Shown: positions 5,227 to 13,313 of the stretch, one piece after another
How positions within the stretch are numbered: position 1 is the first letter of the stretch
How the letters are laid out: every line of letters starts with the position of its first letter
DNA from: Scatosoma sp964459515
GTDB lineage: Bacteria > Bacillota > Clostridia > Christensenellales > Borkfalkiaceae
Length of the DNA: 28,667 nt
Direction: 5' to 3'
Assembly (NCBI GenBank): GCA_964459515.1
Contig: CAYWML010000010.1
Location: forward strand, 1 to 28,667
Notes under the pieces: generated by a model
What the model was told of the DNA's origin: nothing
Databases searched by the model: none
Seen by the model: only the letters and a program-made list of their open reading frames with translations
Position numbers and translations under genes: made by a program

Positions 5227-6653
5227 CGCACGCTTTCGGGCGCGAGCGAAGGTTCGTCCGCCGTATTACGGCTTAACGCTTTTTGCAAAAAGACGACGGC
5301 GAAAACAGCCGTCAAAATTTCGGCGATCGGAAAACTCCACCACAGCAATTTCGGCGCAGAGGCGGCGTCGGCGGTGAACCACGCGACGAGCGGCAAAACG
5401 AACACGAGCAAGCGAAGCGCGGACAAAACGAGCGGAGAATACACTGCGTTGAAGCCTTGCAATACCCCCTGCACCGCCACCGTAAGACCCATAAAAACGT
5501 AACCGAGCGTCGCTATACGCAAAGCCAAACGGCACGAAGCGATGACATCGCTCTTGGCGACGAGCGCGTTCTCCTCTACGGTAAGCGCGAAAAGACGGGA
5601 TATAGGCTCGGCGAAAATTTGATAAATCGCGGCTATGCACGCCGTAACGACGACCGCGGCAAAAACGCCGTGCCGTACCGCTTGTCGCACGCGGACAAAA
5701 TCCTTTCTTCCATAATTATACGAAACGATGGAGATAAGCGTGTTCGACAAACCGAAAGCGGCAAAAAGCGCAGCTTGCATCAACTTATAATAGATGCCGA
5801 AGCTCCCCGTCAAAAGACAAACGACGTACTCGTCCGCGCTTTCCGCGATGATCAACAATACGCCGAACATCATAAGCGAAAGCATGCCCTGCATTAAAAA
5901 CGCGGGAAAACCGATTTTATAAACGCTTTTCAGTATTTTGCCGCTCGGCTTTATATACTTCGGGTTTCCGTCTATTTCTTTATTACACGTATAATGCAAC
6001 ACCATGGCAAGCAGGAAAGAAACGATTTGCCCGATGACGGTGGCGTACGCCGCGCCTGCAATTCCCATTTGCAGAGGGTAAATAAACACATAGTCGAGCA
6101 CGATATTCGTGAGCGCGCCCGTCACTTGCGAAAGCATGGATAAAAAAGTCTTTCCCGTGGACATTAAAAATCTCTCCGCCACGGCAAAACCGATAGAACC
6201 GACAGATATGCAACAACAAATACGGAGATAGTCCGTCCCCATTTCCACCACCGTCGCATTATCCGACATGAGGCGCATATACGGCTTTGCGAAAAACGCG
6301 CCGAAGATAAAAAACACCGCGTAGAATACGGCTATTAAAAACAAGCCGTTGCCTGCCACGAAATTTGCCGTCCGTTTATCGCCTTCCCCGAGCTTTTCGG
6401 AAAGCATGGCGTTTATCCCGACACCCGTGCCCACGCCGATAGCTATCATCATGATCTGTACGGGAAACGCCGCCGACAGGGCGAGATTGCCCAAAGTGCC
6501 CTCTGCGCCCATATTGATCACGAACACCGTATCCACGACGTTATACAACGCCTGCAAGACCATGGATAAGATCATCGGCAAGCCCATAGGCCATACCAAT
6601 CGGCTGATTTTAAGCCTGCCCATTTTGTTTTCCGAATTCGTTTCTTTCGACAT
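5220..6653 (-). CDS. MATE-family efflux transporter
   Basis: A 477-aa polytopic membrane protein of the multidrug and toxic compound extrusion family, expected to have 12 helices in two related halves. The first half begins with WPMGLPMILSMVLQALYNVVD, a typical MATE helix-1 signature with the P and QxLYN(V/I)VD elements; the second half begins near residue 240 with IGFPAFLMQGMLSLM. Such pumps export cationic drugs or metabolites using Na+ or H+ gradients; the substrate cannot be told. The start at 6653 is chosen because AGGAG lies 5 bases upstream; a longer frame adds 12 residues without a signal. A terminator-like hairpin lies only 23 bp upstream of the ATG, so expression may depend on read-through. 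Confidence 0.92.
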   Translation of the reverse strand: MSKETNSENKMGRLKISRLVWPMGLPMILSMVLQALYNVVDTVFVINMGAEGTLGNLALSAAFPVQIMMIAIGVGTGVGINAMLSEKLGEGDKRTANFVAGNGLFLIAVFYAVFFIFGAFFAKPYMRLMSDNATVVEMGTDYLRICCCISVGSIGFAVAERFLMSTGKTFLSMLSQVTGALTNIVLDYVFIYPLQMGIAGAAYATVIGQIVSFLLAMVLHYTCNKEIDGNPKYIKPSGKILKSVYKIGFPAFLMQGMLSLMMFGVLLIIAESADEYVVCLLTGSFGIYYKLMQAALFAAFGLSNTLISIVSYNYGRKDFVRVRQAVRHGVFAAVVVTACIAAIYQIFAEPISRLFALTVEENALVAKSDVIASCRLALRIATLGYVFMGLTVAVQGVLQGFNAVYSPLVLSALRLLVFVLPLVAWFTADAASAPKLLWWSFPIAEILTAVFAVVFLQKALSRNTADEPSLAPESVRQ

Positions 6654-6675
6654 CGTCGCTCCTTTTTTTTGCGCG

Positions 6676-6718
6676 CAAAAACGGCGCAAGTCCTTTTTTC
6701 TTCGTTGGACTTACGCCG
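6676..6718 (-). terminator. terminator or attenuator between the Veg-like and MATE genes
   Basis: On the minus strand CGGCGTAAGTCC and GGACTTGCGCCG form a 12-bp stem with one mismatch and a 13-base A-rich loop, then TTTTT. It ends 23 bp before the MATE start codon, leaving no room for a separate promoter after it. Confidence 0.75.
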
Positions 6719-6759
6719 CTTGGCTACGCACTACTTAATATTTTTTTGTTTTTATTCGT

Positions 6760-7023
6760 TTACGCCGTAGTCGTCGGCGTTTCGATACGAATATCGCCCG
6801 TAAGAATATCGATATACTGTATCGTATACGCGACTTTCAATTTATCGTCGCGCACCGTACAAAATTTGGCGTACACGCCCTCGATGACGGCGGTGTGTTC
6901 TATCCCTTTCGTACGCGTTTTTTTCGTAACGACCGTTATCGGTTCTTTCCGTTCGCACAAGGTCTGCACGTAGCGTTTTACTTCTTCGATCGTTTTGGCT
7001 CGTATATAATTCAACTGTTGCAT
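6760..7023 (-). CDS. Veg-family protein
   Basis: An 87-aa protein. The C-terminal half, with IEGVYAKFCTVR followed by VAYTIQYIDILTGDIRI, matches the pattern of Bacillus Veg (gradually I-G/E-x-Y-x-x-x-F then VSYSYADILTETVEL). Veg is a small beta-rich protein linked in B. subtilis to biofilm matrix gene expression and often found near spore or DNA-metabolism genes; its biochemical role is unknown. The N-terminal part (AKTIEEVKRYVQTLCERKE) also fits the family layout of a short helix and then a strand. A GGTG ribosome binding site precedes the ATG and a possible -10 (TAAAAT) lies about 35 bp upstream. The assignment rests on pattern similarity, not on an alignment search. Confidence 0.72.
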   Translation of the reverse strand: MQQLNYIRAKTIEEVKRYVQTLCERKEPITVVTKKTRTKGIEHTAVIEGVYAKFCTVRDDKLKVAYTIQYIDILTGDIRIETPTTTA

Positions 7024-7146
7024 TTTTCACCGTCTCGCAAGATTCGTTACTTGTATTTTAACACTTTTTCAAAAAAATTTCTAACGAAAATCACCGCTTT
7101 TTCGCGAATTTTTTCAATTTTTTCTTGCAAGGGCACGCCGCTGTTC

Positions 7147-7674
7147 TTAATAATATTTACTCGAATACGACGCTTTATCGACGATTTTTTTCAATTTTCC
7201 CAAGCGTTTGGGCGACAAATTTCCTCCGTCAACCAATTCGAACGAATGACGATGCATCGTAACATAGTCGTCCGCGTCCGCCCACCATGCCGTTTGTTTT
7301 TTCTCATACGAAGATTCGGTGAGTCGAATCGTATAGCCGAATTCTTGCGATTTCAAGATATAAATTTTTGCATCGATTACCGTCTCGCCCTCGATCGTAG
7401 TGGGCGTAGATTCAATGTACACGCTGCCGGCGTGCATTCCCGTTTTATACACCGTTTTGTCTTCTTCTTTATGCGTTTCGTATTTTTCCAGCGTATTCGT
7501 CAATTTTTTCCCTGTAAAAATACATCTCTCCCTTCGCAATCTGAATACGGCAATAAAATGCGTCCTATAAATAGCCCTTATAATAAAGAACATTATCACA
7601 AAATATACCAAAAAGGCGAGTATTGTTGTTGCAACTATATCCCCCGCGCCTACCGCGGCGAGCAAATTTTTCAT
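7147..7674 (-). CDS. hypothetical single-span membrane protein
   Basis: I do not recognise the family. The 175-aa protein has a short N-terminus, one hydrophobic segment at about residues 12-34, a basic turn (IYRTHFIAVFRLRRERC) and then about 130 mainly polar residues with alternating beta-type segments and a WWADADDYV motif. A domain of about this size tethered to the membrane, probably on the cytoplasmic side by the positive-inside rule, is expected. The start at 7674 follows AAGGAGG by 7 bases; the gene begins 14 bp after the gltX stop, so it is the last gene of the lepA-to-gltX run. No clear terminator follows. Confidence 0.75.
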   Translation of the reverse strand: MKNLLAAVGAGDIVATTILAFLVYFVIMFFIIRAIYRTHFIAVFRLRRERCIFTGKKLTNTLEKYETHKEEDKTVYKTGMHAGSVYIESTPTTIEGETVIDAKIYILKSQEFGYTIRLTESSYEKKQTAWWADADDYVTMHRHSFELVDGGNLSPKRLGKLKKIVDKASYSSKYY

Positions 7675-7688
7675 CTTTTTTCCTCCTT

Positions 7689-9341
7689 TTAATCGCAAAC
7701 GGCGATCGCTTTATCTAAACGCGCAAGCGTGCGCTCTTTGCCTAAAATCTGCATGATCGTCCACAAATCGGGCGTATTCGACAAACCCGTCGTCGCCACG
7801 CGGAGCATTTCCGCCACGTCGGCTACGCTACCCTTGAATGCGGCAGGATCGGCTTTATACGCTTTCATATCCGCCGCAAAGCCGTTTTGCGCCGCCACCG
7901 CCTTTACTTTATCGAACCAAGCCGCGCTGTCGTCCGCGTAATCGTATGAGACGCGGAAATCCGACAAAATTTTTCGTACGGTCGCCCCGTCGAAACGGTA
8001 TTCGTAAACGGGCGCGAACGACTCGTCGAAGAAATAGCCGATCGTTTCCACGGCTTGTTTTGCCGTCGTGAAATCCTTGCGGGGTTTTTTGCCGCCGATG
8101 CCCATGCAAAGGCAAAGGATTTTCAGCATATATGCCTTGTCGGCAAAGTAGCGTTGCTGTACCGCCGTGCCGAACTCCCGTGCCCATGCGGACAGAAAAT
8201 CGTACATTTCCGTTTCGGAAAGCTTTGCCAGCTCGTTTTTCGCGATGTCGCTGAGTTTGTTCAAATCGAACAGCGCGCCGCTCTTGCCCATTTTCTCGAT
8301 AGAGAATTTGAACTCTTCCAGCGGCTTTTCCGCATTCTTCATGTACCATTCCTCGAAATTGGAATTGAGCAACGTCAGCATGTACACTTTCACGGCGCGC
8401 GGATAGTAGCCCTCTTGACGATAGAACTCCAAAGAAAGCTCCGGATCTTTTCGTTTGGAAAGCTTTCTGCGCGTTTCGCCGTCCATTTTTTGCAAGGAAC
8501 AATTGTGCCCGTATTTCGGACGACGGAAACCGAGCACGTCGAAAAGCTCGATATGGATCGGCAACGAAGCCAACCATTCCTCGCCGCGAATTACGAGTGT
8601 GGTACGCATGAAATGGTCGTCGACGGCGTGTGCGAAGTGGTAGGTGGGAATTCCGTCCGATTTCAAAATGACGACGTCTTGATCGTTTTCCGTGACGGTG
8701 ATGTCCCCCTTAATCTCGTCGTGGAAAACGAGCTTGTTTTCCGCGTTCCCCTGCGAACGCAAACGAATGACGTAGGGTTTGCCCTCGGCAAGCTTTGCGT
8801 AGATTTCCGCTTCGGTCAAGTTGCGACACGCGGCGTACTCGCCGTAATACCCCGTAATTTTCTTTTCCGCCGTCTGCTTTTCGCGCAACGCGGAAAGCTC
8901 TTCTTCCGTGCAGAAGCAAGGATAAGCAAGTCCGCGACGGATCAAATCTTTGGCGTATGCGTGATAGAGCGAAGCGCGCTCCCTTTGGTAGTACGGGCCG
9001 TAAGCGTTCTCCGCGCCCTCGATTTCCGCTCCTTCGTCGAAACGGATATCGAAATAGCGAAGCGCGCTTTTCACCGCTTCCACCGCGCCGTCCACTTTGC
9101 GTTTCAAATCCGTATCTTCGATACGAAGATACATCAAACCGCCGCTTTGGTGCGCGATACGCTCGTTGGCGATCGCCACGAAAAGGTTGCCCAAATGTAT
9201 AAAGCCCGTGGGGCTGGGCGCAAGCCTCGTAACCTGCGCGCCTTTCGGCAAATCGCGTTCGGGATACATTGCCTCGTACGCATCCGCCGTTTTCAAATCC
9301 GCGTCGGGGATCAACACGTCTGCCAATTTATTCCAATCCAT
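7689..9341 (-). CDS. gltX: glutamyl-tRNA synthetase
   Basis: A 550-aa class I aminoacyl-tRNA synthetase that charges tRNA-Glu. The HIGH-type motif is in APSPTGFIHLGNLF (about residues 43-56) and the KMSKS-type motif is RRKLSKRKDP. The N-terminal 40-residue lead (DWNKLADVLIPDADLKTADA) is longer than in E. coli GltX, where the Rossmann fold begins at once; such a lead is seen in some Clostridia. It may charge tRNA-Gln as well, if the organism uses the GatCAB route, but the sequence does not decide this. The start at 9341 is preceded by GAGGGTAGAG. It follows panE by 62 bp. No T-box leader is present. Confidence 0.95.
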   Translation of the reverse strand: MDWNKLADVLIPDADLKTADAYEAMYPERDLPKGAQVTRLAPSPTGFIHLGNLFVAIANERIAHQSGGLMYLRIEDTDLKRKVDGAVEAVKSALRYFDIRFDEGAEIEGAENAYGPYYQRERASLYHAYAKDLIRRGLAYPCFCTEEELSALREKQTAEKKITGYYGEYAACRNLTEAEIYAKLAEGKPYVIRLRSQGNAENKLVFHDEIKGDITVTENDQDVVILKSDGIPTYHFAHAVDDHFMRTTLVIRGEEWLASLPIHIELFDVLGFRRPKYGHNCSLQKMDGETRRKLSKRKDPELSLEFYRQEGYYPRAVKVYMLTLLNSNFEEWYMKNAEKPLEEFKFSIEKMGKSGALFDLNKLSDIAKNELAKLSETEMYDFLSAWAREFGTAVQQRYFADKAYMLKILCLCMGIGGKKPRKDFTTAKQAVETIGYFFDESFAPVYEYRFDGATVRKILSDFRVSYDYADDSAAWFDKVKAVAAQNGFAADMKAYKADPAAFKGSVADVAEMLRVATTGLSNTPDLWTIMQILGKERTLARLDKAIAVCD

Positions 9342-9403
9342 AATATCTCTACCCTCTTTTAGTTTAATTTTCTTCCATATTGTAGCACGCTTTCGCGCGA
9401 TTG

Positions 9404-10453
9404 TCAACCGTTTCGCGTTTCCGAAAACAAATCCGTCGTATTATAGGCGATTTCACAAAGCCCGTTTTCTATATCGTGCGCCAACGCCGTCAGTTTTCGG
9501 CAAACGGGCGTAGGAACGCCGAAACGTTCTCCCTCGCGCACGACCGCGCCGTCGATAAAATCGATTTCGCAACGCCTGCCATTTTGCACGTCGCGCAACA
9601 TTCCCGACGTAATCCGTTTATGTTTTCGCACGGCAAACGGCAATACCATGTACGCGACGAACCGTTTCAACGCGCTGTTGCCGCCGAACCATTGCATAAG
9701 ATCCGCGCCGTCTGCGGAAAGTCGGGTTAGCCCCGTTGCGCGCGCCACGGCAACGCATTCCCGTAAAATTCCCAAGGCAAGCCGACGAGTGCGGCGTTTA
9801 CGCGCGATTTCGCCGAAGTTCATGCCCGTAAGGACGGACAAGCCCGAAAACGCGGCGTTTATCGCAAGCTTGCTCCAACGCGCTTCCGCAAGCGAATCGG
9901 CAACGGACAGGAAATTTTTTCCGATTCGCGCAAGAATTTCCGTAAGTAGCGACAACTTTTCGCCTGCGTTACGATAGCCGCCGATCTGCATGCGCATTGC
10001 CGACGGATCGGAAGTCAAGCGAACGCGACCTGCCGCAACGAGGGTTGCGCCGAACGAGGTTACGCCGCCGTAGGTACGCTCCGCGCCGACAACCGCGGCT
10101 ACGCCCTCTTCGGGCAAGCCGTTTTGTGTTGTGCAAACTACGCCGTCCGCCGACAAATGCGGCAACAGCGACGTCAATATTTCGGCATTGTCGCGCTGTT
10201 TGGTCATCAAAAAAACGACGTCGTATTCACCCGTTATCTCCTGCGGCAACAGCGCGCGGACGGGAATGCGGCGCGTTTCGCCCGTAGCCGCTATTTCCAA
10301 AATCGCGCCTTGCGCGCGCAGAGCCGCTACGTGCGCCGAATTGCGCGTGATGAGATCGACATTTTTTAAGCCGCCGTCCGTTAAAAGCGCGCCGAGCACC
10401 GTGCCCATCGCACCTGCGCCGTAAACGGCAATTCTCGCCTCGCATGCCGTCAT
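9404..10453 (-). CDS. panE: 2-dehydropantoate 2-reductase family protein
   Basis: A 349-aa member of the ketopantoate reductase (PanE/ApbA) family, which uses NADPH to make pantoate for coenzyme A. The N-terminal Rossmann fold has GAGAMG at residues 12-17 and the next strand VDLITRN; KQRDNAE and TTQNGL follow the usual pattern. The C-terminal helical domain has WSKLAINAAFSGLSVLTG, with the catalytic Lys and the substrate-binding Asn, and CEIDFIDG near the end. It is somewhat longer than E. coli PanE (about 300 aa). The start overlaps the aroK stop in an ATGA. Because the family contains paralogues of unknown substrate, the exact reaction is likely but not certain. Confidence 0.88.
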   Translation of the reverse strand: MTACEARIAVYGAGAMGTVLGALLTDGGLKNVDLITRNSAHVAALRAQGAILEIAATGETRRIPVRALLPQEITGEYDVVFLMTKQRDNAEILTSLLPHLSADGVVCTTQNGLPEEGVAAVVGAERTYGGVTSFGATLVAAGRVRLTSDPSAMRMQIGGYRNAGEKLSLLTEILARIGKNFLSVADSLAEARWSKLAINAAFSGLSVLTGMNFGEIARKRRTRRLALGILRECVAVARATGLTRLSADGADLMQWFGGNSALKRFVAYMVLPFAVRKHKRITSGMLRDVQNGRRCEIDFIDGAVVREGERFGVPTPVCRKLTALAHDIENGLCEIAYNTTDLFSETRNG

Positions 10454-10950
10454 TGTTTTAACGCCTCCGCAACGGCTTCGGTTGCCTCGCGTACCGATTT
10501 CCCGCTTAAATCCACCACGACGTCGGCGTACTTTTCGTAGAGCGGCGTGCGTTCATCGTATAAATCGCGCAACGTGAACCCGTCGGGCAACGCTACGCCG
10601 CGCGCCGTTAAATCGCCCAGCCGCGCCGCTATCGCTTCTAAGGGAAGCTTCAAATAGACAATCGTACCGAGCGCGCGAAGCTTCTGCATGGCGTAATCGC
10701 GATAAATCACGCTTCCGCCCGTAGCAATCACGCACCGATCGGCACACAATTCGGAATTGACCTTCGCCTCCAAATCGAGAAAAGCTTCCCGACCATGCTC
10801 CGCGATAATTTGCGAAAGTCGTTTGCCTGCGCGCGCCACAATCACACTGTCGCTGTCCACATACCCGAAACCAATCTTCTCCGCAAGCTCCGTGCCGATC
10901 GTCGTTTTGCCGCACCCCGGCATACCAATCAAAACGATATTTCCTTTCAT
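10450..10950 (-). CDS. aroK: shikimate kinase
   Basis: A 166-aa P-loop kinase that phosphorylates shikimate in the chorismate pathway to aromatic amino acids. Seen in order: Walker A GMPGCGKTT (residues 9-17), the shikimate-binding DSD (about 32-34), an E-x-x-F-x-x-x-E segment (REAFLDLEAKV), the substrate loop IATGGSVI and a lid region with TARGVALPDGF. The start at 10950 overlaps the stop of the upstream Nudix gene in an ATGA, and the stop overlaps panE the same way, so the three are translationally coupled. A longer frame has no better ribosome binding site. No other aro genes are in the window. Confidence 0.93.
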   Translation of the reverse strand: MKGNIVLIGMPGCGKTTIGTELAEKIGFGYVDSDSVIVARAGKRLSQIIAEHGREAFLDLEAKVNSELCADRCVIATGGSVIYRDYAMQKLRALGTIVYLKLPLEAIAARLGDLTARGVALPDGFTLRDLYDERTPLYEKYADVVVDLSGKSVREATEAVAEALKQ

Positions 10951-11357
10951 GCCTCCGCACCTCCGAAAACGCGACGAAGCGTACCCAATATATCCGCGTC
11001 GGCTGGTGCCCACTCCGCCTCACGCAAGTCCGTCGGCGAAAGCCATGCGTACGCCTCGTGTTCTTTCAAAACAAAACCCGAACGCATTTCGCATTCGTAT
11101 AAAGAAAGCGTAATGATAAAATCGGGATATTCGTACGTAGTGCGCGCAAACAAACCGCCCACCGATACGTCCAAATCCAATTCTTCGGAAAGCTCTCTCT
11201 TAACGGCGTCTTCGCCGCGCTCTCCGTCCTCTATTTTTCCGCCCGGAAACTCGTATTTATGCGCGACGTATGCATAGGGCGAAGCCCCTCTTTTCGTCGC
11301 GAAAATTTTGCCGTTTTCAAACAAAAGCGCAGCCGCCACGTTTACGTGTTTTTTCAT
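10947..11357 (-). CDS. Nudix hydrolase, MutT-like (deoxy)nucleoside triphosphate pyrophosphohydrolase
   Basis: A 136-aa Nudix protein. The Nudix box begins GGKIEDGERGEDAVKRELSE and continues ELDLDV: it has the G-x5-E-x7-REU-x-EE pattern, with Asp in place of the usual Gly, as in many (d)NTP pyrophosphohydrolases of this group. The N-terminal VNVAAALLFENGKIFATKRG is the typical first strand pair. It probably cleans oxidised nucleotides such as 8-oxo-dGTP; other NDP-X substrates cannot be excluded. A GGGGTAGGT element lies 10 bases before the ATG in the 21-bp space after the phosphatase gene. Confidence 0.9.
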   Translation of the reverse strand: MKKHVNVAAALLFENGKIFATKRGASPYAYVAHKYEFPGGKIEDGERGEDAVKRELSEELDLDVSVGGLFARTTYEYPDFIITLSLYECEMRSGFVLKEHEAYAWLSPTDLREAEWAPADADILGTLRRVFGGAEA

Positions 11358-11378
11358 CTCAACAAATACCTACCCCAT

Positions 11379-12110
11379 TTAATCATGTCGTTCGTCCGAA
11401 TCGTACACCTCGCAAAAACGCGCGGAAAAAGAAGGTGTTTCGCCGCCTGCGTACAAGTGCCCCGTATCCCCGAAGCCGCAACAGCGAAAAGCAGCTGCGC
11501 CCTCCCGTCGCTCCTCGGTGTATAACGTCGTTACGGAACTCGTCAAAGCGACGAATTGATGGGTGAGAACGATCGGAGAAATATTCAAAAGGCGAGAAAG
11601 CAACATCATTTCCAAGCCGAAATGGCAAAACAACGCCACCGTATCGCGATTGCTACGTACCGCTTTATAATACCCCCCTTCGCGAACGTAACCGTGCGCG
11701 GCGAGCAATTCGTCCAATCCGTCCGTTACCTCCGCATAAGCTTTTTTCACGTCGGCTTCCTTAAAAAAGTCTTGTTCCTGCCATGCGTTTCTATCGAACA
11801 ATTTTTCTTCTTTCGTCCAAAAGGCGGGTAACATGTCCCAAACGATCGATTTTTTCTCCCCCGAAGGCAGGGTATGCGGACAGGAAAATTCCCGAAGCCA
11901 TGGTTTGACAACCACCTTGTCTTCCATACCGATACGGCGCGCCGTATACATGCAGGTATCTTTCGCCCTGCCGAGCGGAGACGCGTAAATATAATCGATT
12001 TTTTCTTTTGCGAGCCGTTCGGCGAGCAACGCGGCTTCGCGCCGCCCTTTCGCCGTCAACGTATCGCGCTCGTAATCGGGATCGCCGTGGCGAATAATCA
12101 ATAGCCTCAT
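11379..12110 (-). CDS. histidine phosphatase family protein
   Basis: A 243-aa member of the phosphoglycerate mutase-like histidine phosphatase superfamily. The catalytic RHG is at residues 7-9 (LLIIRHGDPDYE), followed by LTAKGRREAALLAERL and YASPLGRAKDT, the usual second Arg motif; the second catalytic His is probably in ALFCHFGLEM. Between them lies an extended lid of about 70 residues rich in Trp, Phe and Lys (PAFWTKEEKLFDRNAWQEQDFF) that is unlike the small PhoE or CobC enzymes, so the substrate is not predictable. The start overlaps the hemW stop by 4 bp, and the Nudix gene follows after 21 bp. Confidence 0.88.
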   Translation of the reverse strand: MRLLIIRHGDPDYERDTLTAKGRREAALLAERLAKEKIDYIYASPLGRAKDTCMYTARRIGMEDKVVVKPWLREFSCPHTLPSGEKKSIVWDMLPAFWTKEEKLFDRNAWQEQDFFKEADVKKAYAEVTDGLDELLAAHGYVREGGYYKAVRSNRDTVALFCHFGLEMMLLSRLLNISPIVLTHQFVALTSSVTTLYTEERREGAAAFRCCGFGDTGHLYAGGETPSFSARFCEVYDSDERHD

Positions 12111-13228
12111 TTTTCGATTTCCTCCACGAACGGCATCAAAATAGAATTTTGCACGTACAAATATTCGTCCTTAATTCGCAACCGTTCTCCGTCCAATTGC
12201 AGATATTGCACCGATTTTTTCAGAGAATCGGGAAAGTCCTCGCCGAGCGACGTGCCGAACGCTTTTTTATACGCCGACAGCGAAAGCCCCTCGCTCGTGC
12301 GCAACGCAAGCATGACGTATTCGAATTTGGCTTCGTTTTCCCCGACTTCTTCCGCCGTAACCGCAGGATAAAAGCCCGAAATGATACATTTCATATACTC
12401 GTCCAAATCGAAGGTGTTCGTAAAGCGTTTGCCGCGCATAAACGAACTTGCGGAAACGCCGACGCCGATATACTCGCCGCGCCGCCAATAATTAATGTTA
12501 TGCCGACTTTCATATCCAGAAAGCGCAAAATTGGAAACTTCGTAGCGTCGAAACCCCTTTTCCGCAAGCAATCGTTTCCCGTATTCGTACAATTCCGCAA
12601 CCTCGTCGGAATCGGGCAATTCCCCGTTTAAGTAATCGGTATAAATAGACGTGCCGTCCTCCACCGTCAACGCGTACATGGATATGTGTTTCGAGCCGCA
12701 AGCCGTTGCAAGCTCGACCGTTTTTTTCACGTCCTCTTTCGTTTGATTTTTCAAACCGAGCATTATATCCGTGCTGAAATTCTGCCCTGCGAGCAACTTC
12801 GTCGCATATACGTAATCGCGCGCGTTATGAATACGGCCGAGCTCGGCAAGCTGTTCGTCAATCGCCGTTTGTAATCCGATAGAAAAGCGATTTATACCTG
12901 CCTGCAAATACGTCTGCACCTTGCTCTCCCCGATTGTCCCCGGATTTAATTCGAGCGTGATCTCCGCATCCTTTTTCAAACGGAAACAAGTGCGAATTTG
13001 GTTCATCGCCCCCAAAATCAACTTCGGGGGGATATACGAGGGCGTGCCGCCGCCGAAATACACGGTGTCGAATTCATAATCTTTCAATTCTTCGCCGCGC
13101 ATTTTCAATTCCTTATAAAGGCAAGCCATGTATGCCTCGGCGTATTCGATTTTATCGGGATAGGACACAAAATCGCAATAGGAACATTTGTGTCTGCAAA
13201 AGGGAACGTGAATATATATACCTGCCAT
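12107..13228 (-). CDS. hemW: radical SAM heme chaperone HemW
   Basis: A 373-aa radical SAM protein. The cluster motif is CRHKCSYCDF with Cys at residues 11, 15 and 18; VYFGGGTPSYIPP and ELNPGTI follow as the SAM-binding elements. The C-terminal HemN-type domain is present (NINYWRRGEYIGVGVSASSF). HemW and oxygen-independent coproporphyrinogen oxidase HemN are often confused; the HVPFC-x3-C-x2-C motif, the length and the position directly after lepA all fit HemW, which transfers heme to respiratory proteins. The start at 13228 follows GGAGG by 7 bases. A longer frame of 10 more residues lacks a signal. Confidence 0.9.
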   Translation of the reverse strand: MAGIYIHVPFCRHKCSYCDFVSYPDKIEYAEAYMACLYKELKMRGEELKDYEFDTVYFGGGTPSYIPPKLILGAMNQIRTCFRLKKDAEITLELNPGTIGESKVQTYLQAGINRFSIGLQTAIDEQLAELGRIHNARDYVYATKLLAGQNFSTDIMLGLKNQTKEDVKKTVELATACGSKHISMYALTVEDGTSIYTDYLNGELPDSDEVAELYEYGKRLLAEKGFRRYEVSNFALSGYESRHNINYWRRGEYIGVGVSASSFMRGKRFTNTFDLDEYMKCIISGFYPAVTAEEVGENEAKFEYVMLALRTSEGLSLSAYKKAFGTSLGEDFPDSLKKSVQYLQLDGERLRIKDEYLYVQNSILMPFVEEIEK

Positions 13229-13252
13229 ATTTTTTCCTCCGCCGCCAAAGGC

Positions 13253-13313
13253 GAGCAAATCGTCAAAACGCCATTCGTCGCATACCTGCCGCCGCGCTTT
13301 TGACGTTTGCTTA
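13253..13313. repeat. long imperfect inverted repeat at the lepA-hemW junction
   Basis: GAGCAAATCGTCAAAACGC (13252-13270) faces GCGCTTTTGACGTTTGCTT (about 13294-13312) with two small indels, and includes the lepA stop codon. There is no T run on either strand, so it is probably an mRNA structure between the two genes rather than a terminator. Confidence 0.5.

Noticed and set aside
8055..9362. A 435-aa plus-strand open frame opposite gltX
   Set aside because: gltX has clear motifs and a start signal on the other strand; this frame is its mirror.
9342..9403. T-box leader before gltX
   Set aside because: The 62-bp space has no stem I anticodon loop, no T-box sequence and no terminator; gltX is read from the upstream genes.
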